DNA of 64,000 bases from contig JAEZQK010000125.1 of the NCBI GenBank assembly GCA_023413135.1, positions 21,570-85,569 of the forward strand. Reading direction: 5' to 3'. Each line of letters opens with the position of its first letter. Positions within the stretch are counted from its first letter, which is position 1. The stretch comes from Bacillota bacterium. GTDB lineage: Bacteria > Bacillota > Clostridia > Christensenellales > Aristaeellaceae. Both the position numbers and the translations under genes were made by a program. The notes under the pieces are model-generated. The model ran no database searches, was not told the origin of the DNA, and saw nothing but the letters and a program-made list of their open reading frames with translations. Below, one piece after another: positions 6,653 to 15,479 of the stretch.

Positions 6653-8016
6653 ATCTGCTTCTCCTTTCGTGTTAAGGCTAAGAATTGCACACGGGGCTTA
6701 TCAAAGGCCGTGAATACGGTACACTTTGCCCGGCCATTTCTATTTTTCTCAACGATGACAGCGGCGAGGCTCAATCCATGCTCTCTAAGCGACTGGAAGG
6801 TTTCCAGATCTTCCGGCTTATGCATTTCTGCTTCCTCAGGATCATGCAGGATCAGGAAGATATCTGCATCCTGCTCAATCGCTCCGGAATCTCGCGCCTC
6901 GGCCATGGTCGGTGCCCGGCGGATGCGGTTCCCGTCCTTGGTTGTTCCGCCCTGGGATTGGCGATTTAACTGGCTTAGCACCACTATGGGTATTTTCAGT
7001 TCCTTGGCCAGCAGCTTCAGTTCCCGGGAGATTTCCGATATCTGATCATTGCGGTTCATCTTCTTGTTATCGGAGGACATAAGCTGGATGTAGTCCACAA
7101 TGATCATGTCCAAGCCGCTTTCCTGGGCCATGGCGTATGCCGCCCTGCGCAGCTTCGATATGGTATTACACTCCATGGTGGAGAAAATGGGCATTTGGGC
7201 TATCTCGCCGCATAGAGGTCCTATACGTCGGTAATCCTCTTCCGTCAGGTTGCCGGTCTCAATATTTTCTGTGGGTACCCCGGAGAGCGTCGCAAGTACG
7301 CGTGCGGCCGTTTCATCCTCGCTCATTTCCAGGGAATCAAGCAGGGTGCGCTTTCCCTTCCCTGCCGCATCCCTGGCAATTTGTAAGGCCAAAGAGCTTT
7401 TCCCGACAGAAGGCCTTGCCGCTATGACGATGAGCTTTCCCGCCGACAACCGGATAATCTTGTCCAGCGGTGGTATGCCTGTGGCGATCCGCCCCTCTTC
7501 CGGTTTCTTTGTAACCTCGCTGATCCTGTCAAGAAGCCTTTCCATGGCCGTATCCATGGTGATCAACTGCGGCGCGTCATTCGATTTTGTTTCCTTTAAG
7601 CCCAGGATTACCCGGTCCCGAAGATCATCCGGCATTATGGAGCCATCGCCGGCTTCGTTGATCATCTTCTGGCCGGCCGCCCGGAGGATCCGGCGCTTAT
7701 GGCATTCCTGAAGGATCTTCATGTATGCCGGATAATTCAAGGTCGTGGGTACATACTGCTGGGTATCAATCAGGTAGGCGGTACCCCCGGCTTCCGCCAG
7801 CCTGTTGAGCTTTGTAAGCTGGCTGTCCATGGTTGTGAGGTCTATTGGCATCTTAGCCGCATATAAATCCCGCATAGCCGCCAGTATCGCCCGGTGCCTG
7901 ACATCTGTGAGCATTGAATCCGGCATCTCTACGGTCTTGCTTGCGCATTGTTCATCCAGTAAGGCACAGCCAAGAACACTGCGTTCCGCCTCCAGGTTGG
8001 CATATACATTGGCCAT
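6649..8016 (-). CDS. dnaB: Replicative DNA helicase, DnaB family
   Basis: A 455-residue hexameric helicase that would unwind phage DNA at the fork. The N-terminal domain (about 1-140) begins LEAERSVLGCALL. The RecA-like domain carries Walker A ARPSVGKSS with Lys206, a Walker B-like MIIVDYIQLM, and the SQLNR and GAIEQDAD signatures of DnaB. The length matches the family. It follows the DUF4373 gene by four bases, the usual pairing of loader/initiator and helicase in siphophages. No primase or polymerase is visible in the window, so host enzymes are probably used. Confidence 0.93.
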   Translation of the reverse strand: MANVYANLEAERSVLGCALLDEQCASKTVEMPDSMLTDVRHRAILAAMRDLYAAKMPIDLTTMDSQLTKLNRLAEAGGTAYLIDTQQYVPTTLNYPAYMKILQECHKRRILRAAGQKMINEAGDGSIMPDDLRDRVILGLKETKSNDAPQLITMDTAMERLLDRISEVTKKPEEGRIATGIPPLDKIIRLSAGKLIVIAARPSVGKSSLALQIARDAAGKGKRTLLDSLEMSEDETAARVLATLSGVPTENIETGNLTEEDYRRIGPLCGEIAQMPIFSTMECNTISKLRRAAYAMAQESGLDMIIVDYIQLMSSDNKKMNRNDQISEISRELKLLAKELKIPIVVLSQLNRQSQGGTTKDGNRIRRAPTMAEARDSGAIEQDADIFLILHDPEEAEMHKPEDLETFQSLREHGLSLAAVIVEKNRNGRAKCTVFTAFDKPRVQFLALTRKEKQI

Positions 8017-8019
8017 GTG

Positions 8020-8976
8020 CTATTCCAACCTTTCGTATCCCTGATATGGGTCATAATCCGGTGCTGTCCTGCCTTGACTCGGTATCGCAACCTGAATGGC
8101 CCGCTTAAAAGATAGAATCTGCGCATTTGCTTGCACTTCCGTTTTGATACCATCTGCCTGCCATCGACGCAAGGTTGTGCATAACCATCGCAGCGGATAT
8201 TTGGGCTGGCTTCTGGCGGCTTCTTCAATACCTTTTTTGACCAGTGCTTCCCCGAGCTCATCATATAGCTGCTGCAGGTCATCGAGCGCGATCCCCATGG
8301 GCAGGTTCCCGAGGTTGTCCATATAGTGGGTGCACACCCGCTGCCAACCGTGGTCGACCTTGACGGGACCAAATGGGGTGATCACCTCATCTTCTTCATC
8401 ATCATCTTCCCCCGCGGGTATAGAAGATGATGGAGTTATATATATACTTTCCTTTACTTTACTTTGGGGATTGTTTCCGGTTTTATCGGGGTTTCTTCCG
8501 GTTTTATCAAGGTTTCTGGTACCAGAAACGGCGATAAGGACAACTTTATTAAGGATGCTCTTTGGAACATCCTTGGGATTGCCCATGTCCAGCAGGAAGT
8601 AGTCCTTTATCATGCGAATCTCATCGCGTTTGCTGATCATCCGGATGTATCTCTGCTGTATTCCATGGCTGGTAAGCACGCCAAACGCCTTATATACCCC
8701 CTGATCGAAAAGGGAACGTCTAAGGCACCCCTGCACTACCTCCCCTACAAACTCAGGTGTGCAACCACAACCGACACCATCAGACATCATGAAGCAGCTG
8801 TCATCTGCCCAAGCTATGTAATAACCGTTCTCTCCGTAGATCCGACACATCAGCACCATCCATACGACAACACCTTTTGCACCGAACTCCCAACGGAGAA
8901 ATTTGACCTTATCGTCGGCCAGAAACCCGACATCAAGCGGGAAGTAATCAACCCCGTCCTTCAATGGACGGGCCAA
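8020..8976 (-). CDS. Phage replication protein, DUF4373 / DnaD-like
   Basis: A 318-residue protein whose N-terminus (ARPLKDGVDYFPLDVGF) is the hallmark of the DUF4373/Lin1244 N-terminal domain, a winged-helix-like module of phage replication initiators. A polar linker with an acidic run (GEDDDEEDE) leads to a helical C-terminal part (GWQRVCTHYMDNLGNLP onwards) of the kind found in DnaD-type helicase-loading proteins. I chose the TTG at 8976, which has GGGAGG eight bases upstream; the open frame continues upstream without a ribosome site. It probably recruits the adjacent DnaB to the phage origin. Confidence 0.8.
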   Translation of the reverse strand: MARPLKDGVDYFPLDVGFLADDKVKFLRWEFGAKGVVVWMVLMCRIYGENGYYIAWADDSCFMMSDGVGCGCTPEFVGEVVQGCLRRSLFDQGVYKAFGVLTSHGIQQRYIRMISKRDEIRMIKDYFLLDMGNPKDVPKSILNKVVLIAVSGTRNLDKTGRNPDKTGNNPQSKVKESIYITPSSSIPAGEDDDEEDEVITPFGPVKVDHGWQRVCTHYMDNLGNLPMGIALDDLQQLYDELGEALVKKGIEEAARSQPKYPLRWLCTTLRRWQADGIKTEVQANAQILSFKRAIQVAIPSQGRTAPDYDPYQGYERLE

Positions 8977-9004
8977 ACAACACACCTCCCGTTTATTTGA
9001 ATGA

Positions 9005-9049
9005 CCGGCCCTGCGTGGCACACAAGATTTTGAGCATTCGCAGGGCCGG
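9005..9049. repeat. Perfect 11-bp inverted repeat upstream of the replication genes
   Basis: CCGGCCCTGCG (9005-9015) and CGCAGGGCCGG (9039-9049) are exact complements with 23 bases between them. They lie in the 197-bp gap between the DUF4373 start and the YfdQ-like gene. The gap holds no credible gene. The structure could be an intra-operon hairpin or part of a phage origin. Confidence 0.45.
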
Positions 9050-9173
9050 CGAGAATCGCGGCATCAGCCCGCCTTGTCATCGTTTGTGAAGCTATGCCCA
9101 ACCTCACACCAAATGAGGCAAGCGGCAAGGTTAAGGAGGACCAGCCTGCGGTTATACCGCGCCGCGGGGCTCG

Positions 9174-10040
9174 TTAGGCAATGATCTCAACATTGACCGG
9201 GTTATCGATATCCTTCAGCTGGGCCTTCAGCCAGGCAGCGATGTTTTGCACAGCCTTGTACTTCCAGGCACCACCATCCGATTCAAAGAGGGCGGCATAT
9301 GTGGCCTTTTCCTCAGCTTTAAAGCGGAGCACGAAGGGGCTGGCTGGCTGTGGGACTTCGTGGAATGTGCGCTTAGGCACCAGGTAGATCGGATTTTCGA
9401 TCTTGACATCCTCAGCCACAGCGACACCGGCCTTTACCGTAACCCGCTGTGAATAGCCATCATCTGCCGTTTGGTCGCTCTGCTCATTACGAAGATTGCC
9501 CACCAGCTGCATGGCCAACTTTCGGTTGCAGACCGTGCCCTGGATAACGGCATCATCTTCGAATCTGGTGTTCAGCATGATCAGCAGGTCCTCTGCTGGA
9601 AGAAATGTGTCAAAAAGAATGCTGGGAAGCGTGATCTCACAAAATGCGATGCACTCACGCTTACGCAAAGGGCCAAATACCGGCGTATAAACTTCCACCC
9701 GGGTGGGGCTGGTGACGCGGACGATGAAACGTTCAAATGCTGTGGGATCGACTGATGCTTTGGAACTACCTGCATTGCCGTCAGAGAAATATTTGTCCAC
9801 ATCGGTCTTGAGGAAGTCCACAAGACCCTGCAGGGAATAAACCGGGAAAATATCCGAGAAAACGGGTTGCTTGGGCTGGAAGCGTTCGAGCTTGCTGCCG
9901 GTGGCAATGTACTTTTCACCATGGACGGTGATCTCTTTGGGCTCCAAAGCCTTCTCAGTGTTCTCCTTGCCCAGGTTAACCAGGAATTCCATCGCCTCGC
10001 GATCGCCGGGGACATTATAGGTACCGTTGATACCGGCCAT
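9174..10040 (-). CDS. DUF2303 (YfdQ-like) phage protein
   Basis: A 288-residue protein. The C-terminal half contains NPIYLVPKRTFHEVPQPASP and LFESDGGAWKY, matching the pattern of DUF2303 proteins such as YfdQ of the E. coli CPS-53 prophage. The function of the family is unknown. It is encoded between the replication genes and the RecT recombination module, so a role in early DNA metabolism is likely. It has a normal ATG start close behind its neighbour. Assignment rests on remembered family features rather than on a search. Confidence 0.6.
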   Translation of the reverse strand: MAGINGTYNVPGDREAMEFLVNLGKENTEKALEPKEITVHGEKYIATGSKLERFQPKQPVFSDIFPVYSLQGLVDFLKTDVDKYFSDGNAGSSKASVDPTAFERFIVRVTSPTRVEVYTPVFGPLRKRECIAFCEITLPSILFDTFLPAEDLLIMLNTRFEDDAVIQGTVCNRKLAMQLVGNLRNEQSDQTADDGYSQRVTVKAGVAVAEDVKIENPIYLVPKRTFHEVPQPASPFVLRFKAEEKATYAALFESDGGAWKYKAVQNIAAWLKAQLKDIDNPVNVEIIA

Positions 10041-10042
10041 TC

Positions 10043-10435
10043 TTACCCTTCTTTCTTTTGTTGGTCGTCTGGTTTCTGGAAGCGTACAACATTGGGGATA
10101 TTAATCGAACCGTCCAGGCCGATCTGTCCGGGTACTTGGCTTGAGACCTCCTGTGCAACTACGTTCCCTTCATCGTCCCGGGCGATCAACACCATCTGAG
10201 ATAGCGTTACCGGCGGGGCAACAACTGTCTTGATGTCGGTCTGAAAGGATGCAGAGGTGCGATCCTTATTGGGCTGGACGGTGACCGTCAGGATTATTTT
10301 CCGCTTCTTCTCCGGATCGGTGTTCGGGTCGAACACATTACGAAGCAGTTCATCAAAACTCCGATTAAAGCGTCCAGTAAGAGCACCTTCCATAAGGTCA
10401 TCCAGCTTCTTGATATTGCGTGTCTTGGCTGCCAT
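10043..10435 (-). CDS. Phage protein of the so-called replication terminator type
   Basis: A 130-residue protein with a central segment RNVFDPNTDPEKKRKIILTV that closely resembles a family in Bacillus and Clostridium phages often labelled replication terminator protein. That label is historical and a terminator activity should not be assumed. The rest is beta-rich with a polar tail ending in PDDQQKKEG. The ATG at 10435 has AAAGGAG seven bases upstream. It lies next to the YfdQ-like gene with a two-base gap, which implies cotranscription. Confidence 0.6.
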   Translation of the reverse strand: MAAKTRNIKKLDDLMEGALTGRFNRSFDELLRNVFDPNTDPEKKRKIILTVTVQPNKDRTSASFQTDIKTVVAPPVTLSQMVLIARDDEGNVVAQEVSSQVPGQIGLDGSINIPNVVRFQKPDDQQKKEG

Positions 10436-10450
10436 GGGCTTCTCCTTTCA

Positions 10451-11179
10451 TTAGAATGGGTGCATATTCAGGGGAATGATAGCCCCTGGGGTTGCTGTTG
10501 TGACTGGCTTGCGGGTCACCTGCCGAATGGTGGCGGTCATGTACTCAGCGTCTCCCCGCTCTCCCGACAAGTGGCAAAGCACTATCTGCCGACATGCAGT
10601 CAGGTCATTTGCCCGGAATACCCCGCAAAGCCGATCAAGGCTCATATGGCTTTGCAAAAGGCGTTTTCGAAGGTTTTCCGGAGTTTCGTCGGTTACCAGG
10701 TGGTCCGAGTAGTTGCACTCCACAAGCCAGTAATTAACGCCCGGGAAGGTATGGGGCAGGTAGTAGGTATCCGTAGCATATATCATCTGCTCGCCAGTAC
10801 GGGTGTTGCGGATTAGGAAACCTACAGGTTCCGCCGCATCATGCTTGGCTGGGAATGGGAGCACCGCAAACGGACCGATGTTGATCTTCTGGTAAACCCG
10901 GATCTCACGAAGGGGAGGTACAGCTGCGATCTCCAGTGATTCCCGGGTCCCTGCTGTGATGCAGCAGGGGATGCCAGCGCGAAGTAGGTCCTTTACAGCC
11001 ACCGCATGATCCTGATGCTCATGAGTGATCAGCGCACCGGCAACACCTTGCAGTTGGTATCCAAGACTCTTTAAGATCCGTTTGTAGGCTATGCCTGCGT
11101 CAAGGATCAGGGTGTCATTTCCGTCACCGAGCAGGTATGCGTTCCCGCTGCTCCCCGACGCAAGCACTTGGAGTATCAT
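10451..11179 (-). CDS. MBL-fold metallo-hydrolase, possible nuclease
   Basis: A 242-residue metallo-beta-lactamase-fold protein, close in size and opening (LQVLASGSSGNAYLL) to the YycJ/WalJ exonuclease group. The metal site is THEHQDHA (HxHxDH), and later His residues in FPAKHDA and VLCHLSGE complete a two-zinc centre. Its ATG overlaps the recT stop (TGATG), so the pair is translationally coupled. In recombination modules the partner of a RecT annealase is normally a 5'-3' exonuclease. No RecE-like gene is present, so this MBL protein may supply nuclease activity; that is an inference. Confidence 0.75.
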   Translation of the reverse strand: MILQVLASGSSGNAYLLGDGNDTLILDAGIAYKRILKSLGYQLQGVAGALITHEHQDHAVAVKDLLRAGIPCCITAGTRESLEIAAVPPLREIRVYQKINIGPFAVLPFPAKHDAAEPVGFLIRNTRTGEQMIYATDTYYLPHTFPGVNYWLVECNYSDHLVTDETPENLRKRLLQSHMSLDRLCGVFRANDLTACRQIVLCHLSGERGDAEYMTATIRQVTRKPVTTATPGAIIPLNMHPF

Positions 11180-12213
11180 CAGAAATTCGGCCTCCTACCA
11201 GAGGGCTTACCGGTTTTGGATTGGGCGGTCTGTGCTTCCCGGGAAAGGGGGATATCCAGCTCGTCGGGCTTTTGCGCAGGAGCGGTTAAATCCAACTCAA
11301 CAGGCGGGGCCTCCAGTGAGGGCTTGTCCGGTTGCACATAGGCGTCCTCATCGTCTAGTTGGAGGGGTGTTCTATTTTGATTCTGGTCCGCTTCCTGTTG
11401 GGCTGGGGATGCGTCGGGGCGATCCCTTTCTTCGTCCTCTTCAACGCTGGCCATTGCAGCACTGTTCACTTTCCGGGGATCGGTGTAAAGCTTCTTGGCC
11501 ACGCGATGAACCAAGGTCTTGAAGGACATTTCATCGGTCCATTTGGTCCAGAAGTCCCCATCCTTTCCCTGTGAGACACTCCTCGCCTTTTCAATTTCCT
11601 TGGCTGACACAAGGACCAACTCATTGCGCGAGGAATCGGGGTAGTCAATGTACCCAAATGCACCAACCAAAGACCCTCGTTCGAATGGATTGTTGATCTT
11701 GAATTCGTACCCCTCCACGGTGTTTTTCATGTCCTTTTTGTACACCACCAGGGTATCGGTGCTATATACCAGTTCAAGGCGTATGGCAGAAGGTGGGAAA
11801 ACAGCGGATTCAGACTTGTAGAGAAGGACGCCTTTATAGCCAATGCGAAGATCCACATCATACTTTTTCTGGTGCTTGTTCCAATAGCAGATCGGGTAGA
11901 TGTGGCCTGGGATCAGCGCATCCAGTCCGAGGCGCACACGATTGACAACGTCCAGAGCGAGCTTGATCATATTCACATTTTCCCATGTGAAGGGCTCAAA
12001 AGACTGATTCTTTTCAATCCGCCTTGCCTCAAACTCTTTCAGAGAGGCATCAATCTTGATGAACATGTGCTGGGCAAGCATGCGCTCATACTCGCTGAAT
12101 TCAATCGGTTGTCCCACCTCGGCTTCGAACTGCCGGGCAATGTTAAGGGCAAATCGTTCGCTGGCCGAAGGTTTCTTTGTATCGGGTGAGAGGATCTTGG
12201 TCGGATCGCTCAT
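11179..12213 (-). CDS. recT: RecT family single-strand annealing protein
   Basis: A 344-residue protein. The core (about residues 20-265) has the RecT pattern: helical N-terminus, then LALDVVNRVRLGLDALIPGHIYPICYW-type sequence, RIGYKGVLLYK, and TDEMSFKTLVHRVAKKL near the end of the core. A long acidic, Pro/Gln-rich tail (about 80 residues) follows, unusual in length and probably disordered; such tails can contact SSB or other partners. RecT-type proteins pair single strands during phage recombination. It is coupled to the MBL-fold gene downstream and follows an SbcC-like ATPase, a standard phage recombination module. Confidence 0.9.
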   Translation of the reverse strand: MSDPTKILSPDTKKPSASERFALNIARQFEAEVGQPIEFSEYERMLAQHMFIKIDASLKEFEARRIEKNQSFEPFTWENVNMIKLALDVVNRVRLGLDALIPGHIYPICYWNKHQKKYDVDLRIGYKGVLLYKSESAVFPPSAIRLELVYSTDTLVVYKKDMKNTVEGYEFKINNPFERGSLVGAFGYIDYPDSSRNELVLVSAKEIEKARSVSQGKDGDFWTKWTDEMSFKTLVHRVAKKLYTDPRKVNSAAMASVEEDEERDRPDASPAQQEADQNQNRTPLQLDDEDAYVQPDKPSLEAPPVELDLTAPAQKPDELDIPLSREAQTAQSKTGKPSGRRPNF

Positions 12214-12233
12214 TATGCTTACCTCGCTTTCTT

Positions 12234-14186
12234 TTAAGCTACGTTCTCCATCCGCAATTCAGGATCTTTGGATACCACCAGGGCAATCAACTGCCCAGCC
12301 GGAATGCCGATGTCGTTGACGCTTTCGGCATTGTCGACAAAGCATGGGCAGGTGATGCCATGGGCCAGGCTGATGACCCGGGAGGCCTCAATGCCTGCGT
12401 TGATCCTTGCGGCGTTGTTCAGGTCAGCATAGGGCACGCCATTGACGGTTGCCGTACAGCAGTCCTCGACCCCGCCGTTTTTCAAGGTGTTGAAGAGCTG
12501 CCACCGTATTGTCGGGAACAAGGCATTGATATGTTCCTCCAGGCGGCTGCACCGGGCAGAAACGAACTGGGCGAGAAGACCCAATTGCCCGTCGATGGTG
12601 GCGATATTCTGACCTAAGGTGGCCTTACGTGTCATCAGCTCATCGATGCGAGCTTGGGCGGCCTTAGCCTGATCTTGTGTGGCGAGAATCCGGTCTTGCA
12701 TGGCGATAGCCTGCTGGAGTTCCTTTTTACGACCAAGAAGACTGGTGTTGTCGCTGGTGGCGCCAAAGGAATCGATATCGCTTTGCACCTTGTTGATGGC
12801 GCCCCGAAGATACTGGCATTCTGGATCGTCCGAGAAGTTGATAGCAGGCACAGGAGAATTGATAAAGGTCCGAAGCTTGTCCATCTCAGGAATGAGCCCT
12901 TGGATTTCCTTCTCCTTTTCCTCCAGTTCTTTTGTGCGGGCCTCAAGCTCCTGGCGAGCTCCTTTGGCTCGGCTGGCAGCGGTTTTTCCTTGAGTTTCGA
13001 TACTGTCCAAGAGGCGGTGCTTATTAAGCTCAAACTGATCAAAGGCCTTTTGCTGAGCTGCCTCGATTTGATCAGGAGGGAGCGGCTGACCGCATGCAGC
13101 GCAAGAGTTCGGAAGTCCAGTGGGAGAGAATTGTCTTGCTTCTGCCTCAGTCCACTCTTCCCGAAAACGATCTACAAGGGCTTCCTCGGTTTTAATAACA
13201 TCCTGAATACGTGGGATATCATCTTTGAGGCGCTTAACCCGCTGCTCGGCAGTAAAGAAGGTGCTCTCCTTGATAGCCAACTCCTGTCGGGCTTTGCGAA
13301 CTTCTGCGCCTGCTTCCTGCTCCAGTTTGTTGTTCCGATCACGAAGCTGCTTTTCCAGGCCGTTCTTCTTGCCATATAGCTCCGAGAGCTTCTTGCTGGT
13401 TTCCTCGCCGGATGCAAGCGTCTTGTCGATCTCAGCAACATCAGCCTCAAACTCTACTTTGCGAGCATAAGCCTCGTTTAGCTCCTGGTATGGCCGCGGA
13501 GTGGCCGTTTTCTGAAGCTCATCCACTCGTGCAGGAATCTCATCCAGTTCCCTGTTCATACCCTTGCGTTGTTCCATCAGGCGCTTCCGGGCATCGTCGG
13601 TGTTCTTAACGCCCTCCAGGATGGCAGGGATACCAGTAAAAGCAGGATCGGAAAGAAGCTCGCCATCAACATCCGGGTTGCTGATCTGGATAAGGTGCTG
13701 CCGGCGCTCAGTCCAAGGGAGCCGCATGAAGTAGCTGTGATGCAATGCGTTCTTGAAAAGCGCCTCGGGGATCAAGCTGTTTATGAAGGGGGTGTATTCC
13801 TTGTCGATCTTCATGGGCACATCATTCACCCAAGCCTGTACTTCGTCCCGATCATATACCGGCTGAGCCTGGCCGGTGGGTTTGCGCCAAACCTCCTTGA
13901 GTGTCTTGCGGAGCGTGTAGGGCTTTCCATCGACGATGATCTCAACCAACACTTCCGGCTCGGTGCCGGGGATCTTGTTCCCCGCATTATCCAAGGGCTT
14001 TACGTTGAAGTTGGAACTATCCTGGCTGTCCTTACCAAAGAACAACCAGTTCGTGGCATCATAGATCGTTGTCTTGCCCGTTGCGTTGGCTCCGTAGATG
14101 GTGGCATCCCCGCCATCGAAGCGAAGATCCAGAGACTTGATTCCCTTGAACTGGCAGATGAATAGGCGGTAAAGGATCAAGTTCAT
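12234..14186 (-). CDS. SbcC/Rad50-like AAA ATPase
   Basis: A 650-residue ABC-type SMC-like ATPase. Walker A is GANATGKTT (about residues 33-41), preceded by FKGIKSLDLRFDG. Long coiled coils occupy about residues 190-560 and are interrupted near 380 by CAACGQPLPP, a CxxC zinc hook like that of Rad50. The C-terminus has FVDNAESVND, the D-loop/Walker B region, but a canonical LSGG signature is not obvious. It is shorter than bacterial SbcC (about 1000 residues), as expected for phage versions. It probably works with the neighbouring MBL-fold protein, in place of SbcD, and with RecT in DNA-end processing. Confidence 0.82.
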   Translation of the reverse strand: MNLILYRLFICQFKGIKSLDLRFDGGDATIYGANATGKTTIYDATNWLFFGKDSQDSSNFNVKPLDNAGNKIPGTEPEVLVEIIVDGKPYTLRKTLKEVWRKPTGQAQPVYDRDEVQAWVNDVPMKIDKEYTPFINSLIPEALFKNALHHSYFMRLPWTERRQHLIQISNPDVDGELLSDPAFTGIPAILEGVKNTDDARKRLMEQRKGMNRELDEIPARVDELQKTATPRPYQELNEAYARKVEFEADVAEIDKTLASGEETSKKLSELYGKKNGLEKQLRDRNNKLEQEAGAEVRKARQELAIKESTFFTAEQRVKRLKDDIPRIQDVIKTEEALVDRFREEWTEAEARQFSPTGLPNSCAACGQPLPPDQIEAAQQKAFDQFELNKHRLLDSIETQGKTAASRAKGARQELEARTKELEEKEKEIQGLIPEMDKLRTFINSPVPAINFSDDPECQYLRGAINKVQSDIDSFGATSDNTSLLGRKKELQQAIAMQDRILATQDQAKAAQARIDELMTRKATLGQNIATIDGQLGLLAQFVSARCSRLEEHINALFPTIRWQLFNTLKNGGVEDCCTATVNGVPYADLNNAARINAGIEASRVISLAHGITCPCFVDNAESVNDIGIPAGQLIALVVSKDPELRMENVA

Positions 14187-14464
14187 TCCCGCACCCCCTC
14201 AATTTCGCCAGACTTAAACATGATGTAGTCTTGCAAATCCATGGCCGCTAGGGCCATTTCGAAGCGTTCCTTGCCCATAACCGTCTTGAGACATGTAAGG
14301 ATCGCTATGTGATTTGAGTTGGAGAAAATACCTTCGGCGGTCATGACGATTGCATTCTGCTGGACTTTATTGAAAAGGATATAGCCCTCACCCTCGGCGT
14401 GAGACATCGTACCATCGGGCTTTGTAGCATCGACTACGAATTTCTTAGTTGCTGTCTTTTCCAT
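14183..14464 (-). CDS. Hypothetical phage protein
   Basis: A 93-residue protein with a beta-rich middle (GEGYILFNKVQQNAIVMTAEG) and a helical C-terminal part. No family is recognised. Its stop overlaps the start of the SbcC-like gene as ATGA. Two starts compete: the ATG at 14464 and an in-frame ATG at 14476. GAGGAG sits directly against the latter, too close for a site, so 14464 is preferred. It may be an accessory factor of the recombination module. Confidence 0.5.
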   Translation of the reverse strand: MEKTATKKFVVDATKPDGTMSHAEGEGYILFNKVQQNAIVMTAEGIFSNSNHIAILTCLKTVMGKERFEMALAAMDLQDYIMFKSGEIEGVRE

Positions 14465-14520
14465 AATCCTTTTCATCTCCTCATTTTATGGGTATAATGA
14501 GGGTGATGGTTTGGAGATCA

Positions 14521-14691
14521 TCACCCTTGCGCCTTGCCCGTCTGCTCACGGGCGGGCGCTTTTTGCTGCTTGGCATCATAGATCATTTTGAAGACGGGGC
14601 AGGCGATCACCAACCCGCCCTCGCCTTTGATTAACATAATCGCTGGTTGTCCGGGCAGTATGTTCTTAGCACTGGCGATTGTAGGCTTCAT
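14521..14691 (-). CDS. Short hypothetical phage protein
   Basis: A 56-residue protein opening MKPTIASAKNILPGQPAIML, with a hydrophobic strand-turn-strand core and a Lys/Gln-rich tail. It is short but well supported: the ATG at 14691 overlaps the stop of the preceding gene exactly as ATGA, and GGAGGG lies about ten bases upstream. Function unknown. Confidence 0.5.
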   Translation of the reverse strand: MKPTIASAKNILPGQPAIMLIKGEGGLVIACPVFKMIYDAKQQKAPAREQTGKAQG

Positions 14692-15191
14692 GCCGGCATG
14701 CCCTCCCGCTCAAGCTCGCGGACCTTTTCCTTCATGTACTTGACAGTCTTGTAGCCGCATTCGGCAGCCACCTTGACTGGATCCTCATTGTTGGCAAGAG
14801 CATCCCTGGCCTTTTGCGCCCTCATGAGACCCTCTGCCTGCCGGTTACGGTTGGCAGCCTTGAGTGCGTCTGCGCGCGTCATCTTGGGATTTTGAGTGAT
14901 TGCCACGACGGAAGGTATCACCGGTATCCCAGTGACGGGAAGATCAGAAAGGCGATCCTTTGCCTCTTGTATTGCAGGGCATAGCTCATTTCCGGGTAGG
15001 TCAGGCATATCCAGCGGCCGACAGGGGTCATCTTTCTGTTGCTGATTGATCTGCACGCGGGGCTTGACATCGCCCTCGTCGGGAAGATCATCAAGAACTT
15101 CATCTACTGTTCTTGAACGCCGATGAACTACAGCCCATATGAGAAGGGCAGCCGTGCCTAATGACAACAGGACGACAATTTCGGGGTTCAT
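14688..15191 (-). CDS. Membrane-anchored protein with possible HTH tail
   Basis: A 167-residue protein. The N-terminus has one transmembrane helix (about residues 5-22, LLSLGTAALLIWAVV) followed by RRSR, so the rest should be cytoplasmic. The middle is acidic and polar. The C-terminal 60 residues form helices containing DPVKVAAECGYKTVKYMKEK, which reads like a helix-turn-helix (AAECGYKTVKYM). If so, it would be a membrane-tethered DNA-binding protein, possibly placing phage DNA at the membrane. The start at 15191 has GAGG six bases upstream. Function is not known. Confidence 0.5.
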   Translation of the reverse strand: MNPEIVVLLSLGTAALLIWAVVHRRSRTVDEVLDDLPDEGDVKPRVQINQQQKDDPCRPLDMPDLPGNELCPAIQEAKDRLSDLPVTGIPVIPSVVAITQNPKMTRADALKAANRNRQAEGLMRAQKARDALANNEDPVKVAAECGYKTVKYMKEKVRELEREGMPA

Positions 15192-15230
15192 TTGTACCTC
15201 ACTTTCTCCCCGTGATGGGGATCGTTTGTA

Positions 15231-15464
15231 TCAGGCCTTTTTTGAATACAAAATGGCATTTACAAACCGCTCAAGTTGTTCCCCGGATATGGCATATGGT
15301 CCGTATCCGCCACGAAGCCATCCCGATAGATGGAACATTGCGTTTCTCAGGTTCTGGTTTACATTGGCATCGGGCTCTGCCACTGGCAGTTTCTGTGCTG
15401 TGGAGATTGCGAGGTTCAAGGATTCCTGGGGCAGTAACGTCATCTGCTGCAGCGTTTTTACCAC
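15231..15464 (-). CDS. Small hypothetical phage protein
   Basis: A 77-residue helical protein with a conserved-looking centre (NQNLRNAMFHLSGWLRGG). The start is GTG at 15464, preceded by AGGGGGA at short spacing. It lies between the AbrB gene and the membrane-anchored protein gene in the early operon. No family is recognised. Confidence 0.4.
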   Translation of the reverse strand: MVKTLQQMTLLPQESLNLAISTAQKLPVAEPDANVNQNLRNAMFHLSGWLRGGYGPYAISGEQLERFVNAILYSKKA

Positions 15465-15479
15465 CTTCCCCTACCGTTG

